From: Spiro-02 sp964465155
GTDB taxonomy: Bacteria > Spirochaetota > Spirochaetia > Sphaerochaetales > Sphaerochaetaceae
Reading direction: 5' to 3'
DNA: 64,000 nucleotides
NCBI GenBank assembly: GCA_964465155.1
Contig: CAYXIH010000004.1
Span: 1 to 64,000, forward strand
Position numbers and translations under genes: made by a program. Below are positions 16,376 to 25,864 of this stretch, piece after piece; the first letter of the stretch is position 1, and each line of letters opens with the position of its first letter. The notes under the pieces were generated by a model. It made no database searches. It was not told where the DNA came from and worked only from the letters and a program-made list of their open reading frames with translations.

Positions 16376-17944
16376 TTATTTGAGGAGGTTGTTTTCCTGT
16401 GCGAACGCAACACCAGCCTCTTCCCAAGCCTTTCCACCGATCTTGTCGAAGTCGGCCAGCCATGCTGCCCAGTTCTCGGGAGTCAGTGCACGCTTGCCAG
16501 TGAGGAACTCGAGCAGACCCTGCTCGTAGAATCTCTTCACGTCTGCATTGGGTGCAGGAAGGGTATCGGAACCGATGTTAGCGGTCCAGTCACGGGACTG
16601 CATGTCACGCATGACAGTCAGGGCGCTCATGGTCTTGCCGGAAGTCTCGGTCACATACTGAGGATACCGAGCAGCAAGCTCGATGTCGCTGTTGTAGAAG
16701 ACCATGTTGCGCAGCTGGGTCACAGTCTGGCCAGCAGGAGTGGAGAAGCCAAGCTCGAGGCCTGCGTCAACAGGTACGCCAGCAGCATCCTTGGTATAGT
16801 TCACACCCTCAACGCCCCAACCCAGGAGGTAGTAGCCTTCGGGAGAGGACATCCATTCCAGCAACCGTGCGATCGCATCGGTCTTTCCAGCCTTGGCAGC
16901 CTTGGAGGAGACTGCATAGATGCGGTAGTTCACGGTGTAGGGACCGATGGATGCATCGCCATTGGGGCCAGCGGGAGGATCGATGACAATCCATTCGCCG
17001 TCGGGGAAGTTCTTGTCGAACGGAGCATAGTTGGCCTTTGCTGCGAATGCTGCATTCTGCTCGCGCATGATACCAAAGCGACCCTGCTTCCATGCTGCAC
17101 GGAAGTCATCCTTCTTGTAGGACATCCAGTTGGGGTCAAGCACGCCCTCGTCCATCATCTGCTTGATGTAGACCATTGCGTCGTACATCTCGGGATCCTT
17201 GAGGTTCAGGCCAGGATCTGCAGTGGTGAGGTCCCAGGTACCATCAACGCCAAATGCACCGAGGATCGGCTGGAAGCGGCGGCCAAGGCCCTCTTCGTAG
17301 TTGTTGACCTCGATGAATGCGCCATAGCCATAGGTATCGTTCTTGCCATTGCCATCGGGATCATTGAATGTAAAGGCCTTCATGACCTCCATCAGCTCGT
17401 CGGTGTTGGTGGGAACTGCAAGACCCAGCTTGTCCAGCCAGTCTTTGCGGATCAGCAACCCTTCGTTCTTGATGATCGAGCCTGGGGAAGCCAAGCCATA
17501 GGACTTGCCATTGATCGTGGTGAACGCCTTGCTGTCGTCGTCATACTGTACGGCAGTACGGGTAGGCATCAGGTCATACATCTCGTCCACGGATGCAACA
17601 AGACCCTGCTGGACCAAGCGCTTCCATGCGTCACGGCGGACCATGAACAGGTCGGGGAGGTTGTTGGCTGCGCCAGCTGCCTGGACCTTGACGTCCTGGT
17701 CGCTTTCATTCGAAGGAAGGGCGGTCAGCTTGAGGTCGATGCCAAGCTCGTCCTTGATGATCTGGTAGCCTACCCAGTCAGTCGGGGGAGGTCCTGCCTC
17801 CGTGATGGCTGCGCCATACCACAGCTCGATGGGAACCAATTCCTGTGTCTTCGCCGCTTCAGCACCGCCCTGTGCGAATACTGGGCTTGCCAGCGACATG
17901 ATCATCGCGATGATCGAAACCAGAACCAACAGATGCTTCTTCAT
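16376..17944 (-). CDS. Oligosaccharide ABC solute-binding protein (LplA/YtcQ type)
   Basis: A 522-residue extracytoplasmic family 1 binding protein of the long LplA/YtcQ class. Signal peptide about 1-25 (HLLVLVSIIAMIMSLASPVFA) is cleaved before QGGAEAA, with no lipobox. A Ca-binding-like loop DPDGNGKNDTYG is typical of this class. Start M38 of the open frame (17944) is chosen because it follows AAGGAGG at 7 nt. Characterised relatives bind pectin- or rhamnogalacturonan-derived oligosaccharides, which fits the GH105 enzyme in the same operon. Hairpins lie on both sides of the gene. Confidence 0.9.
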   Translation of the reverse strand: MKKHLLVLVSIIAMIMSLASPVFAQGGAEAAKTQELVPIELWYGAAITEAGPPPTDWVGYQIIKDELGIDLKLTALPSNESDQDVKVQAAGAANNLPDLFMVRRDAWKRLVQQGLVASVDEMYDLMPTRTAVQYDDDSKAFTTINGKSYGLASPGSIIKNEGLLIRKDWLDKLGLAVPTNTDELMEVMKAFTFNDPDGNGKNDTYGYGAFIEVNNYEEGLGRRFQPILGAFGVDGTWDLTTADPGLNLKDPEMYDAMVYIKQMMDEGVLDPNWMSYKKDDFRAAWKQGRFGIMREQNAAFAAKANYAPFDKNFPDGEWIVIDPPAGPNGDASIGPYTVNYRIYAVSSKAAKAGKTDAIARLLEWMSSPEGYYLLGWGVEGVNYTKDAAGVPVDAGLELGFSTPAGQTVTQLRNMVFYNSDIELAARYPQYVTETSGKTMSALTVMRDMQSRDWTANIGSDTLPAPNADVKRFYEQGLLEFLTGKRALTPENWAAWLADFDKIGGKAWEEAGVAFAQENNLLK

Positions 17945-17991
17945 GGTCATTCCTCCTTGTTTGGACACCATTGTTGCAGAATCATATCTCT

Positions 17992-18010
17992 GGGGTGGCA
18001 TCGCCACCCC
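17992..18010 (-). repeat. Hairpin 5' of the solute-binding protein gene
   Basis: GGGGTGGC and GCCACCCC with a 3-nt loop, between the LplC-type permease and the binding-protein gene. No T run. Confidence 0.55.
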
Positions 18011-18051
18011 ATTTTCCATCTCACCATCGGTGAGAAAAACGGACAAATTAA

Positions 18052-18960
18052 TCAACCCTTGACGCTTCCCAGCAACGTTCCCTTGGTGAAGTATTTCTGG
18101 ATGAACGGATAGGCGATGATCATCGGGATCGCGCTCATGAATACCGATGCAGCCTTGATGGCGTTGATCGGGGCCTCGCCAAACGCATTGACCTCAACGT
18201 ACTCATTCATGCCAGATGCCATCAGGATGTTCCTCAGCAGGATCGGCAGCGGCTGCAGCGAGTTGCTGTTGAGGTAGAGCATGGCATGGAAGAAGTCGTT
18301 CCAGAACGACACTCCATAATAGAGCCCGACGGTGAGGATGATCGCCTTGGACAGCGGGAGGATGATGCGCGTCAGCACCCCGATCTCCGTGCAGCCGTCG
18401 ATCCTCGCCGACTCCTTCAGCTCATTGGGAATCCCCTCGAAGAAGGAGCGCATGATGATGCAGTTGTAGGTACTGATCGCTCCAGGAAGGAACACCGCAG
18501 CCAGCTTGTCGATCAGACCCATGTGGGTGATCAACAGGTAGGAGGGGATCATGCCTACGTTGAACACGTAGGGAATGATGATCAGCACGCTGAGGATCTT
18601 GCGCCCGGGCAGTGTCTTTACCGACAGCACATACGCAAGGGGAATCGTCAGCAACAACGACGTCAGGACGCCGAAGACCAGGATCTTGAGGCTGTTTGCG
18701 AAGGCAAGGATGAACCCATTGTTGCCCAGCAACGCCTTGTATGCTGCCGTGGACCACTTCCATGGCATCAGGAACATCCCCTCGATGTTGCTTCCAATGA
18801 AGTCATTGGGCCTGAACGAGAGGGTGATCGTACTCCACATCGGGATCGCCACGATGAACAGCAGCATCCAGAGGAAGACATCCACCAGGATGTAGAATGA
18901 ATGGTCGGCTCCAGTGAGGCGGACCGTTGTACCTTTGATAGTTCTTTGTTTGTTACCCAT
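18052..18960 (-). CDS. lplC: Oligosaccharide ABC permease, LplC type
   Basis: A 302-residue CUT1-family permease with six predicted helices. The coupling loop reads ELKESARIDGCTEIGVLTRI (EAA motif), followed by LPLSK. It ends YFTKGTLLGSVKG, as in LplC/YtcP proteins. ATG 18960 follows AGGTGG; an in-frame GTG nine bases earlier is less likely. It pairs with the LplB-type permease 15 nt upstream. Confidence 0.92.
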   Translation of the reverse strand: MGNKQRTIKGTTVRLTGADHSFYILVDVFLWMLLFIVAIPMWSTITLSFRPNDFIGSNIEGMFLMPWKWSTAAYKALLGNNGFILAFANSLKILVFGVLTSLLLTIPLAYVLSVKTLPGRKILSVLIIIPYVFNVGMIPSYLLITHMGLIDKLAAVFLPGAISTYNCIIMRSFFEGIPNELKESARIDGCTEIGVLTRIILPLSKAIILTVGLYYGVSFWNDFFHAMLYLNSNSLQPLPILLRNILMASGMNEYVEVNAFGEAPINAIKAASVFMSAIPMIIAYPFIQKYFTKGTLLGSVKG

Positions 18961-18975
18961 GTTGTCCACCTGTTC

Positions 18976-19908
18976 CTAGAAGAGCGACGAGCCCGAGATC
19001 TTGCGGGTCAGCCTGTTTGACAGGAAGATGAGCATCATCCCGATGGCACCCTTGAATAAGCCTACAGCTGTTGCCAGGCCGAACTGGAATTCCAACAGGC
19101 CTTGCCGATATACCCAGGTGTCGATGATGTCGCCGACACTGTAGACAGCCGGGGAATAGAGCATGAACAACTGGTTGAACCCTGCATCCAGGATCGTACC
19201 GATCCTCAGCAGGAGCACCGTCACGATCACGGGGGCAATCGACGGCAGCGTGATGTACCTCACGCGCTGCCAGGAGTTTGCACCCTCCACCATCGCAGCC
19301 TCGAACAACGACATGTCGATGCCCATCAACGCTGCAATGAAGATGATGGCCGACCACCCCATCTCCTTCCATGCATCCGAGAAGATGACTATCCAGGGGA
19401 AGGCCTTGGTATTGGTCAGGAAGTCCACCGGCTTGCCACCGAAGAACTTGATCACGTCGTTGACCACGCCATCGCCAGGGGCCAGGAGGACCAGCAGGAT
19501 ACCATACATGATGACCCATGAAAGGAAGTGCGGCAGGTAGGTCAGCGTCTGCACTACCTTGCGCAGGTGGGTCCTGCGGCATTCATACACCGCAATGGAG
19601 AGAATGATCGCCAAGGGGATACAGAAGATGATCTTCCCGAAGCTGTACATCAGCGTGTTGCGCAGCAGCTCCCAGAAATAGAAGGACTTGAAAAATGTCC
19701 TGAAATGTTCGAAACCGACCCATTTGCTCCCCAACACCCCGTCCAGGGCCATATAGTCCTTGAACGCGATCTGTCCGTTCCAGATCGGGATGTACTTGAA
19801 GATCACATAATATATGACAGGGATGGCGGCGATCAGGTAGACCGACTTGTGTCGGATGATCTCCCGCACCAATGGACTGCGCTGTTTCAGCTCCTTGCTC
19901 TTTGCCAT
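18976..19908 (-). CDS. lplB: Oligosaccharide ABC permease, LplB type
   Basis: A 310-residue CUT1-family permease with six predicted helices. The coupling loop is SLFEAAMVEGANSWQRVRYI, followed by TLPSIAP, close to LplB/YteP. It is the first gene of the operon. No ATPase gene is present, which is usual for this class, since a shared MsmK/MsmX-type ATPase encoded elsewhere commonly powers several such importers. No strong promoter is seen in 19909-20016, consistent with activator dependence on the regulator encoded just upstream. Confidence 0.92.
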   Translation of the reverse strand: MAKSKELKQRSPLVREIIRHKSVYLIAAIPVIYYVIFKYIPIWNGQIAFKDYMALDGVLGSKWVGFEHFRTFFKSFYFWELLRNTLMYSFGKIIFCIPLAIILSIAVYECRRTHLRKVVQTLTYLPHFLSWVIMYGILLVLLAPGDGVVNDVIKFFGGKPVDFLTNTKAFPWIVIFSDAWKEMGWSAIIFIAALMGIDMSLFEAAMVEGANSWQRVRYITLPSIAPVIVTVLLLRIGTILDAGFNQLFMLYSPAVYSVGDIIDTWVYRQGLLEFQFGLATAVGLFKGAIGMMLIFLSNRLTRKISGSSLF

Positions 19909-20016
19909 GTTGATTCATACCTCGTTGTCTGTAGCATACGCCCTCTTTTGGTGAAAATGCATGGGGCTAATTGTACTTTTCCGACATTTTGGCATGGAAC
20001 AAGGGGCGAAATAGCG

Positions 20017-23000
20017 TTACCTGGAGCGAATTTTCCCTGGAGTAGTCCCCGTAATCTTCTTGAACACCCTACAAAAATAGGCTTGGTCCTGGAACCCGGT
20101 ACGGGATGCGATCTCGTTGATCGTCAACGCGGAACCCTGCAGGAGCTTCGAGGCAAGGTGTATCCGGTACCTGTTGAGATATTCCCAAGGGGAGAGTCCC
20201 AGCTCGCTGCGGAATATCCGTGTCAGGTAGTCCTCGCTGACATGCACGGCCTCTGCCAACTGCCATCGCGAGATCGGCAATGTCGCGTTGGCCTGCAGGA
20301 ATGCAACCGCACGCTTGACCAATGCGCCAGTGAGGGCCGGAAGGATATCATCTCCTCCCTGGATGCCGTTGATCCTCCCCACGAACGACTGGCATGCAAA
20401 CATGCTGGGATCACATACGATGACCCGCGGCAACAGGCATAGCTGCTCGGTCTCGTCGTTGCTCAGCACATCCCGTACCAGGAGCACCGGAACATTCCCG
20501 GCAACCGACAGTCCACGGATGTATGTGATGTCGGAGGGTCCGAACGGCGCACCCATCAGCAGCAATGACGGAGGATTCTGGGATGCTGCCTGCATATATT
20601 CGTGCACGTCTTCCAACCGGAGGACATCCCGGGGGGCAACAACCTCCAGAAGGGCTGGTGGGACATCTCCCAGCACGAACACCACGACGCCACCTTGGGA
20701 GATTGCAAGTGCCTCGACTGCGGAGTCAAGCGTAGGGGCTCCTGGGGGCAATCCCAAGGCGAGAAACGGTATCTCCGATCTGCGTGGATCACTTTTGATG
20801 GCATGTAACGCCGCAAATGAATCAAATCCAGACTGCTCGGCATCCCAAACGAACACCGATGGCGTGGTACCCGGCACTTCCCCGCTCACCAGAGCCTGGG
20901 GGGAGACAGCAGCAACGGGTGGGAATCCAGAGTCAAAGGACCAAGTCGGTTCTCCCAAGAACCATGCCGGTCCATCATACCGCACTGGCTGGCGTCCCGC
21001 ATGCCCACCGAGTGTCGGCCATGCAAAGGTACACGCAATGAATTCATCGGTAATCTCACAGCGGCCGTCGTGCATCAGCATGATCTGCTCGCACAGCAGC
21101 AACCCTGGGTCCTGCATGGCCATGACTGGGTTCCACCCCGGGACAAGGAAGCGCACGACCAAGCCATCCACACCCGCTTCCGCCTGTACCGAACAGGCGA
21201 CTCCCTCTTCATGGGCCTTGCGGGCAATGATCGAGACCATTTGGAACAGACGCTCCTCGTCCAACACCACCGAGGGGAGACGCTTGCTGAGATAGGGTAT
21301 CTCCAAAGACTGGCACGCTTGCCTGAGCAGCGCATCCGCATCACACAACCGGCGGTCCAGCTCCAGCTCCCCAGTCTGGACCAGGGCAAGGTCCAGCAGG
21401 TGCGACGCCTTGTCGATCTCCGCCCCGATATCCTGGGTGACACGCGTGTCGGTGCCCAGGGCAGCGAGGTTTCGGATTTGCTCCAAAGGATCGCGCAGGC
21501 CGTCGCTGACGTTGGCAAAGAACTCGGAGCGGGAACGCTGCGCCTTCTCCGCCTGTTCCCGGGCGAGATTTGCGGCATCCAGCAGGAATGTCCCCTTGAT
21601 CGCACTGGACAGGGATGACCGCAGCTCCTCGAACAGCTCACCGCTGCGGGAAGTGGTACGGATGATGAAGTACCCCAACGGCTGGTTCTCCATGAACAGC
21701 GGCTGTACAACATAGATGCCTGTGCCAAGACGTGACCGTATGTCCGAAGGCAACAGCTTCCCCATGGAGAACTCCCGTTGATGCTCGAACAATGTATCTT
21801 GGAGGAACCCACCGACAAGGCGGCTATAGGTATCACCTTCGTTGAGGACCACAAAGGCGGCGTCAATTCCCAGCTGGGGCAAATGGCGGTGGAGGACCTC
21901 ACCGAGGTTTGCGACCGAGCGAATGCACAGCAGGTCGCACTTGAGGGAATTGAGCAGCACGCCCCTGCGCGATGACTCGAACGTGCTCAAGTTGAACGTC
22001 CGGCTCTGCATCTGACCCACCAAGGGGGGGACATCATGGGAAAGGAATGACTGCATGTCATCCGACAGTGGGAGGAACAACTGCAGCCAGCGCAGTGCCT
22101 CGTACAAGAGGTTGACGTCCCCTCCCCAGGCAAAGAACTGCTCCAGCAAATCGGTGCATCCCTTCTCCAGCGACTTGGCCGTACCATTCAGCGCAAGGTC
22201 TATGAGGGGATCTACATGCTGGTGGAGCACCTGTTCGTTGATGCGCATCGCATGGGACAGCCATCTGAAATAGCTGCGGGAGTCGGTAATGACCTCTCGG
22301 GCATGCTCGATGCCACCCAAGGAATCGGTGCAGCCACAGGAACGGCGGACGACCAGCTCGGCTGGGAGGAGGATATCACCCTCGCCCAGCACATCATGGC
22401 TGTCCACCATGCGTGCCACGGTATCGTAGGCCATGATCCCCATCTGCACGTACGGCATGCTGACGGTAGTACACGGAACGCGCAGCAACTGGCTCTCATG
22501 GGTATCGTTGAACCCTACCAGCCGCAGGTCCCCGGGAATGTCGATCCCCATCGCCTCCAACCGCTTGCCAGCTTGGAACATCATCAGGTCGCTTGCACAT
22601 ACCAGCGTGTCGAAGTCCTTTCCTGGGACCAGCTGCCGTCCGACGACCAGCTCATCCAACGCCTCATCCCCGCTGGACCATGAGGTTGGGCTGCTGACCA
22701 GGTTTGGGTCGAACGGTATGCCGTATTCGGACAACGCATCCACGTAGGAGCGGTAGCGGTCCTGGGCCGACACATGCTGGTCGGGTCCCCTCACGAATGC
22801 AATCTTTCTCGCGCCATGGTGGCTGATGCAATGGGCAACCGCCGCCTTCATCCCAGAATAGGCGTTGAAATTGACGCTCGGCTTCCCATCGATCTTCATC
22901 CCCACCGAAACGAACGGGAGATTGGAGAAACGCTTGTGGAACTGGACAAGGTCCTCCACGGGGACAAACCCACCGATGCTGGAGCTCCAGCTGACCAAGG

Positions 23001-23229
23001 CATCAAGGTTTCCTGCGTTGGCAAGCTGGTAGACGGAGGAACGCAGGTACTCGAAGTTCTCTCGGCACTCCAGGCGCCCGCCTGCGAATATATAGAGTGC
23101 ATCGTTGCATCGGGTGGCTTCGTCGGCAAGGACGGTCCACAATCTATTGGAAGATCCCGTATGGATGGACGCAAGCATGAAGCCGATGTCACGCCGAGAT
23201 GATGGGGTATGTTGCTCGTGTTCCTGCAT
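20017..23229 (-). CDS. Chimeric regulator: LacI-type sensor, pseudokinase core, AraC HTH
   Basis: A 1070-residue soluble one-component regulator. Residues 13-300 resemble the sugar-binding domain of LacI/GalR regulators, without their HTH (HGARKIAFVRGPDQH, PGDLRLVGFNDT). A middle region (about 330-560) looks GAF-like. SRSEFFANVSDGLRDPLEQ (about 562-580) is a histidine-kinase dimerisation helix whose phospho-accepting His is replaced by Asp, followed by a weak ATPase-like segment. A degenerate receiver-like region (about 745-930) precedes a canonical AraC HTH pair (about 965-1070, WQLAEAVHVSEDYLTRIF and INEIASRTGFQDQAYFCRVF). It lies directly upstream of the lplB operon, its likely target. An extended -10 (TGCTATGAT) ends 6 nt before the ATG. 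Confidence 0.85.
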   Translation of the reverse strand: MQEHEQHTPSSRRDIGFMLASIHTGSSNRLWTVLADEATRCNDALYIFAGGRLECRENFEYLRSSVYQLANAGNLDALVSWSSSIGGFVPVEDLVQFHKRFSNLPFVSVGMKIDGKPSVNFNAYSGMKAAVAHCISHHGARKIAFVRGPDQHVSAQDRYRSYVDALSEYGIPFDPNLVSSPTSWSSGDEALDELVVGRQLVPGKDFDTLVCASDLMMFQAGKRLEAMGIDIPGDLRLVGFNDTHESQLLRVPCTTVSMPYVQMGIMAYDTVARMVDSHDVLGEGDILLPAELVVRRSCGCTDSLGGIEHAREVITDSRSYFRWLSHAMRINEQVLHQHVDPLIDLALNGTAKSLEKGCTDLLEQFFAWGGDVNLLYEALRWLQLFLPLSDDMQSFLSHDVPPLVGQMQSRTFNLSTFESSRRGVLLNSLKCDLLCIRSVANLGEVLHRHLPQLGIDAAFVVLNEGDTYSRLVGGFLQDTLFEHQREFSMGKLLPSDIRSRLGTGIYVVQPLFMENQPLGYFIIRTTSRSGELFEELRSSLSSAIKGTFLLDAANLAREQAEKAQRSRSEFFANVSDGLRDPLEQIRNLAALGTDTRVTQDIGAEIDKASHLLDLALVQTGELELDRRLCDADALLRQACQSLEIPYLSKRLPSVVLDEERLFQMVSIIARKAHEEGVACSVQAEAGVDGLVVRFLVPGWNPVMAMQDPGLLLCEQIMLMHDGRCEITDEFIACTFAWPTLGGHAGRQPVRYDGPAWFLGEPTWSFDSGFPPVAAVSPQALVSGEVPGTTPSVFVWDAEQSGFDSFAALHAIKSDPRRSEIPFLALGLPPGAPTLDSAVEALAISQGGVVVFVLGDVPPALLEVVAPRDVLRLEDVHEYMQAASQNPPSLLLMGAPFGPSDITYIRGLSVAGNVPVLLVRDVLSNDETEQLCLLPRVIVCDPSMFACQSFVGRINGIQGGDDILPALTGALVKRAVAFLQANATLPISRWQLAEAVHVSEDYLTRIFRSELGLSPWEYLNRYRIHLASKLLQGSALTINEIASRTGFQDQAYFCRVFKKITGTTPGKIRSR

Positions 23230-23235
23230 GCAGCC

Positions 23236-23244
23236 ATCATAGCA
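23236..23244 (-). promoter_or_regulatory. Extended -10 promoter of the chimeric regulator
   Basis: TGCTATGAT on the minus strand (23244-23236) lies 6 nt from the ATG at 23229, with no Shine-Dalgarno. The message is probably leaderless. Confidence 0.55.
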
Positions 23245-23291
23245 TGTTGGGCAGGGACGGAATAGTCAAAAGAAATGTCCGGAGAATGAAC

Positions 23292-23320
23292 TTGACAGCT
23301 CACCCAGCGGGGAGTAGGAT
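23292..23320 (+). promoter_or_regulatory. Promoter of the BASS-uxa operon
   Basis: TTGACA (23292-23297), 17-nt spacer, TAGGAT (23315-23320). The predicted start site falls at the ATG of the BASS gene. Confidence 0.75.
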
Positions 23321-23335
23321 TGGAACAATGTTTCA
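23321..23335. promoter_or_regulatory. IclR/KdgR-type operator
   Basis: TGGAACAATGTTTCA is an imperfect palindrome very like KdgR boxes (TGAAAC...GTTTCA). It covers the transcription start and the first codons of the BASS gene. A closely matching site (TGAAACAATGTTCCG) lies between kdgK and eda at 33780-33794. The IclR regulator at 28813 is the obvious candidate ligand-responsive protein. Confidence 0.65.
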
Positions 23336-24323
23336 TTTTAATAACGTAGAGTCATTTCTTCTTCGCTCCAACAAGATCCTCGAGAAGGGGATGCCCATAC
23401 TCACGCCCTTGGGGGTCATCCTGGGCCTGATCTTGGGAGCACGCATCAGCTGGATGAAACCGGCGGTCACCTGGCTGTTCGCCTTCATCACCATGAGCGG
23501 TGCGCTGGGGATCAACCCCAGGGAGTTCTTCCGTGTCCTCTCCAGCCCAAAGCCGCTGATCGTGTTCTTCCTAGGATCGCATATCCTGATGCCCCTTGTG
23601 GCATGGGCAGTAGCTTCCATATTCTTCCAGGCAACCCCGGAGGTCATCACCGGCTACATCCTGCTGTTCTCCATCCCCACTGCCGTCGTCGGCTATATCT
23701 GGTCCAACATCTACAAAGGCGACGGCGCCCTGTCGCTGACCCTGATCCTCCTGGACACATTGCTGGCACCAGTGCTCACCCCGTTCACCGTCAAGCTGCT
23801 GACCCAGACCAATATCGAGATCGACACCACCGCAATGATGCTCTCCTTGGTATGGATGGTCGTCATCCCCTCGATCCTGGGGACACTTACCAACCTCTTC
23901 ACCAAGGAGCGGGTCACCAAGCATGTGGGTCCATGCCTCAAGCCCTTTGCAAAGATCTGCCTGCTGTTCGTGGTGGCGATCAATGTCTCGCAGGTGGCAG
24001 ACGAGGTGCTGCAGATCGACTGGAGCTATCTTCCCATCATCCTGGTCTCGGTGTTGCTGGCCGTCGGAGGCTTCCTCGTGGGACGCCTGCTGACATGGGC
24101 TGTCCACCTGGACCGTCCCCAGGCAGTCGGCATTACTTTCTCCGTAGGACTGAGGAACATCAGTGCCGCATTGGTACTTGCGATCTCATATTTCCCGCCC
24201 AAGACGGCCATACCGGTCATCTTCGGCATTGTATTCCAGCAAATGATCTGTGCGCTGACTGGGGGATTCCTCTTTGGAAGGAACCCGGCTCGCCAGAAGA
24301 AGAAAACATGCAGACTGGCGTAG
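23328..24323 (+). CDS. BASS-family (bile acid:Na+ symporter-like) transporter
   Basis: A 331-residue membrane protein with about nine to ten hydrophobic helices. The pattern is typical of the BASS family: FITMSGALGINPREF early on, IPTAVVGYIWSNIYKGDGALSLT in the middle, and GITFSVGLRNISAALVLAI in the second half. The start is ATG 23328, seven nt after a -10 box; the longer frame upstream is not used. It heads the uxaB-uxaA-uxaC-iclR series, so it may import a uronate or a breakdown product in a sodium-coupled way. This is inference; KdgT permeases belong to a related superfamily. Confidence 0.85.
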   Translation: MFHFNNVESFLLRSNKILEKGMPILTPLGVILGLILGARISWMKPAVTWLFAFITMSGALGINPREFFRVLSSPKPLIVFFLGSHILMPLVAWAVASIFFQATPEVITGYILLFSIPTAVVGYIWSNIYKGDGALSLTLILLDTLLAPVLTPFTVKLLTQTNIEIDTTAMMLSLVWMVVIPSILGTLTNLFTKERVTKHVGPCLKPFAKICLLFVVAINVSQVADEVLQIDWSYLPIILVSVLLAVGGFLVGRLLTWAVHLDRPQAVGITFSVGLRNISAALVLAISYFPPKTAIPVIFGIVFQQMICALTGGFLFGRNPARQKKKTCRLA

Positions 24324-24373
24324 GCCGTCCGCGATATTACAAAGTATGCTATGTCATATAAAGGAGACTTCAC

Positions 24374-25855
24374 ATGCTGCAACCCATCAATGAAGTAAAG
24401 AGCACCGTCACCCGCCCAGAGCGCATCCTCCAGTATGGAGAGGGAAACTTCCTCCGTGCATTCGTCGACTGGATGGTGGACATCCTCAACGAGAAGACCG
24501 GTTTTGACGGAAATGTCGTCATGGTCCAGCCGCTTGACCGTGGCATGGCCGACATGATCAACGCCCAGAAGGGATTGTACACCACCATCCTGCGTGGCGT
24601 GCAGAACGGCAACACCGTCGAGCAGTACCGCTGCATCAACAGCACCAGCCGCTGCATCAACCCCTATGCCCAGTTCGACCAGTACATGGCTTGCGCCGAG
24701 AACCCCGACCTGCGCCTGATCGTCTCCAACACCACCGAGGCTGGCATCTCCTACCACAGCGGCGACACCCTGGCCGACAAGCCACAGGTCTCCTACCCTG
24801 GCAAGGTCTGTGCGTTCCTCTACCATCGCTGGCAGCATTTTGCCGGAGCAGCGGACAAGGGCATGATCATCATCCCCTGCGAGCTCATCGACAAGAACGG
24901 CGACACCCTCAAGTCTATTGTCCTCCGCTATGCCTCCGAATGGAACCTCGAGGCTGCCTTCGTCTCCTGGCTCAACGACAGCTGCGACTTCTGCAACAGC
25001 TTGGTCGACCGCATCGTCCCAGGCTATCCCAAGGATGAGGCAGCCGCACTGTGCGAGAAGCTTGGCTACCAGGACAACCTGCTGGACGCTGCCGAGATCT
25101 TCCACCTGTGGGTCATCGAATGCCACGGGAAGTTCCACGAGGACGAGCTCCCCTTCGACAAGGCCGGCCTGAACGTGGTATGGACCGACGACATGAGCTT
25201 CTACCGCACCCGCAAGGTCCGCATCCTCAACGGTGCACATACCATGACGGTCCTTGCCGCCTACCAAGCTGGGTTGGACACCGTGGAGCAGTGCATCCAG
25301 GACCCGGATGTCTACAAGCTCATGCACGAGGGTATCTTCAATGAGATCATCCCCTCCATGGACGGCGACAAGCAGGAGCTGGAAAGCTATGCGGCTGACG
25401 TATTGGAGCGGTTTGCCAACCCCTATATCCGCCACATGCTGATGTCCATCAGCCTCAACTCCACCAGCAAGTTCAAGACACGTGACCTCCCCTCGCTGCT
25501 GGGCTACCTGCAGAAGCAGGGGACGTTGCCCAAGATCCTCGTGTTCTCACTCGCTGCCCTGATCTCCTTCTACCGTGGCACCGAGATGGACGGCCCGGCC
25601 CTCAAGGGCACCAGGGACGGCCAGACGTACCTTATCCAGGACAGCCCCGACGTGCTGGCCAAGTTCGCGCTCCTCTATGGTGAGGGTGGCGACAACCAGA
25701 CCATGGCACGCCGCCTTGCAAAGGGCATCCTCTCCCAGAGCGACTGGTGGGGCCAGGACCTGACGCAGGTCAACGGCCTGGAGGATATGGTTCGCGACAA
25801 CCTTGCCCTGATCTGGGACAAGGGGATGCGCGAAGCGATCAAGAGCGTATTGTAA
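24374..25855 (+). CDS. uxaB: Tagaturonate reductase (altronate oxidoreductase)
   Basis: A 493-residue member of the mannitol dehydrogenase-like family. The N-terminal Rossmann loop reads ILQYGEGNFLRAFVDWM (about 18-34). The C-terminal domain has the family Lys/His pattern in RKVRILNGAHTMTVLAAY (about 285-302). It reduces D-tagaturonate to D-altronate with NADH. Length fits UxaB. It starts after AAAGGAG, 50 nt past the transporter gene, and precedes uxaA by 9 nt. Confidence 0.93.
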   Translation: MLQPINEVKSTVTRPERILQYGEGNFLRAFVDWMVDILNEKTGFDGNVVMVQPLDRGMADMINAQKGLYTTILRGVQNGNTVEQYRCINSTSRCINPYAQFDQYMACAENPDLRLIVSNTTEAGISYHSGDTLADKPQVSYPGKVCAFLYHRWQHFAGAADKGMIIIPCELIDKNGDTLKSIVLRYASEWNLEAAFVSWLNDSCDFCNSLVDRIVPGYPKDEAAALCEKLGYQDNLLDAAEIFHLWVIECHGKFHEDELPFDKAGLNVVWTDDMSFYRTRKVRILNGAHTMTVLAAYQAGLDTVEQCIQDPDVYKLMHEGIFNEIIPSMDGDKQELESYAADVLERFANPYIRHMLMSISLNSTSKFKTRDLPSLLGYLQKQGTLPKILVFSLAALISFYRGTEMDGPALKGTRDGQTYLIQDSPDVLAKFALLYGEGGDNQTMARRLAKGILSQSDWWGQDLTQVNGLEDMVRDNLALIWDKGMREAIKSVL

Positions 25856-25864
25856 GGAACGAAT

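Noticed and set aside
24026..25435. 469-codon minus-strand open frame opposite uxaB
   Set aside because: Shadow of uxaB and the 3' end of the BASS gene; no family resemblance.
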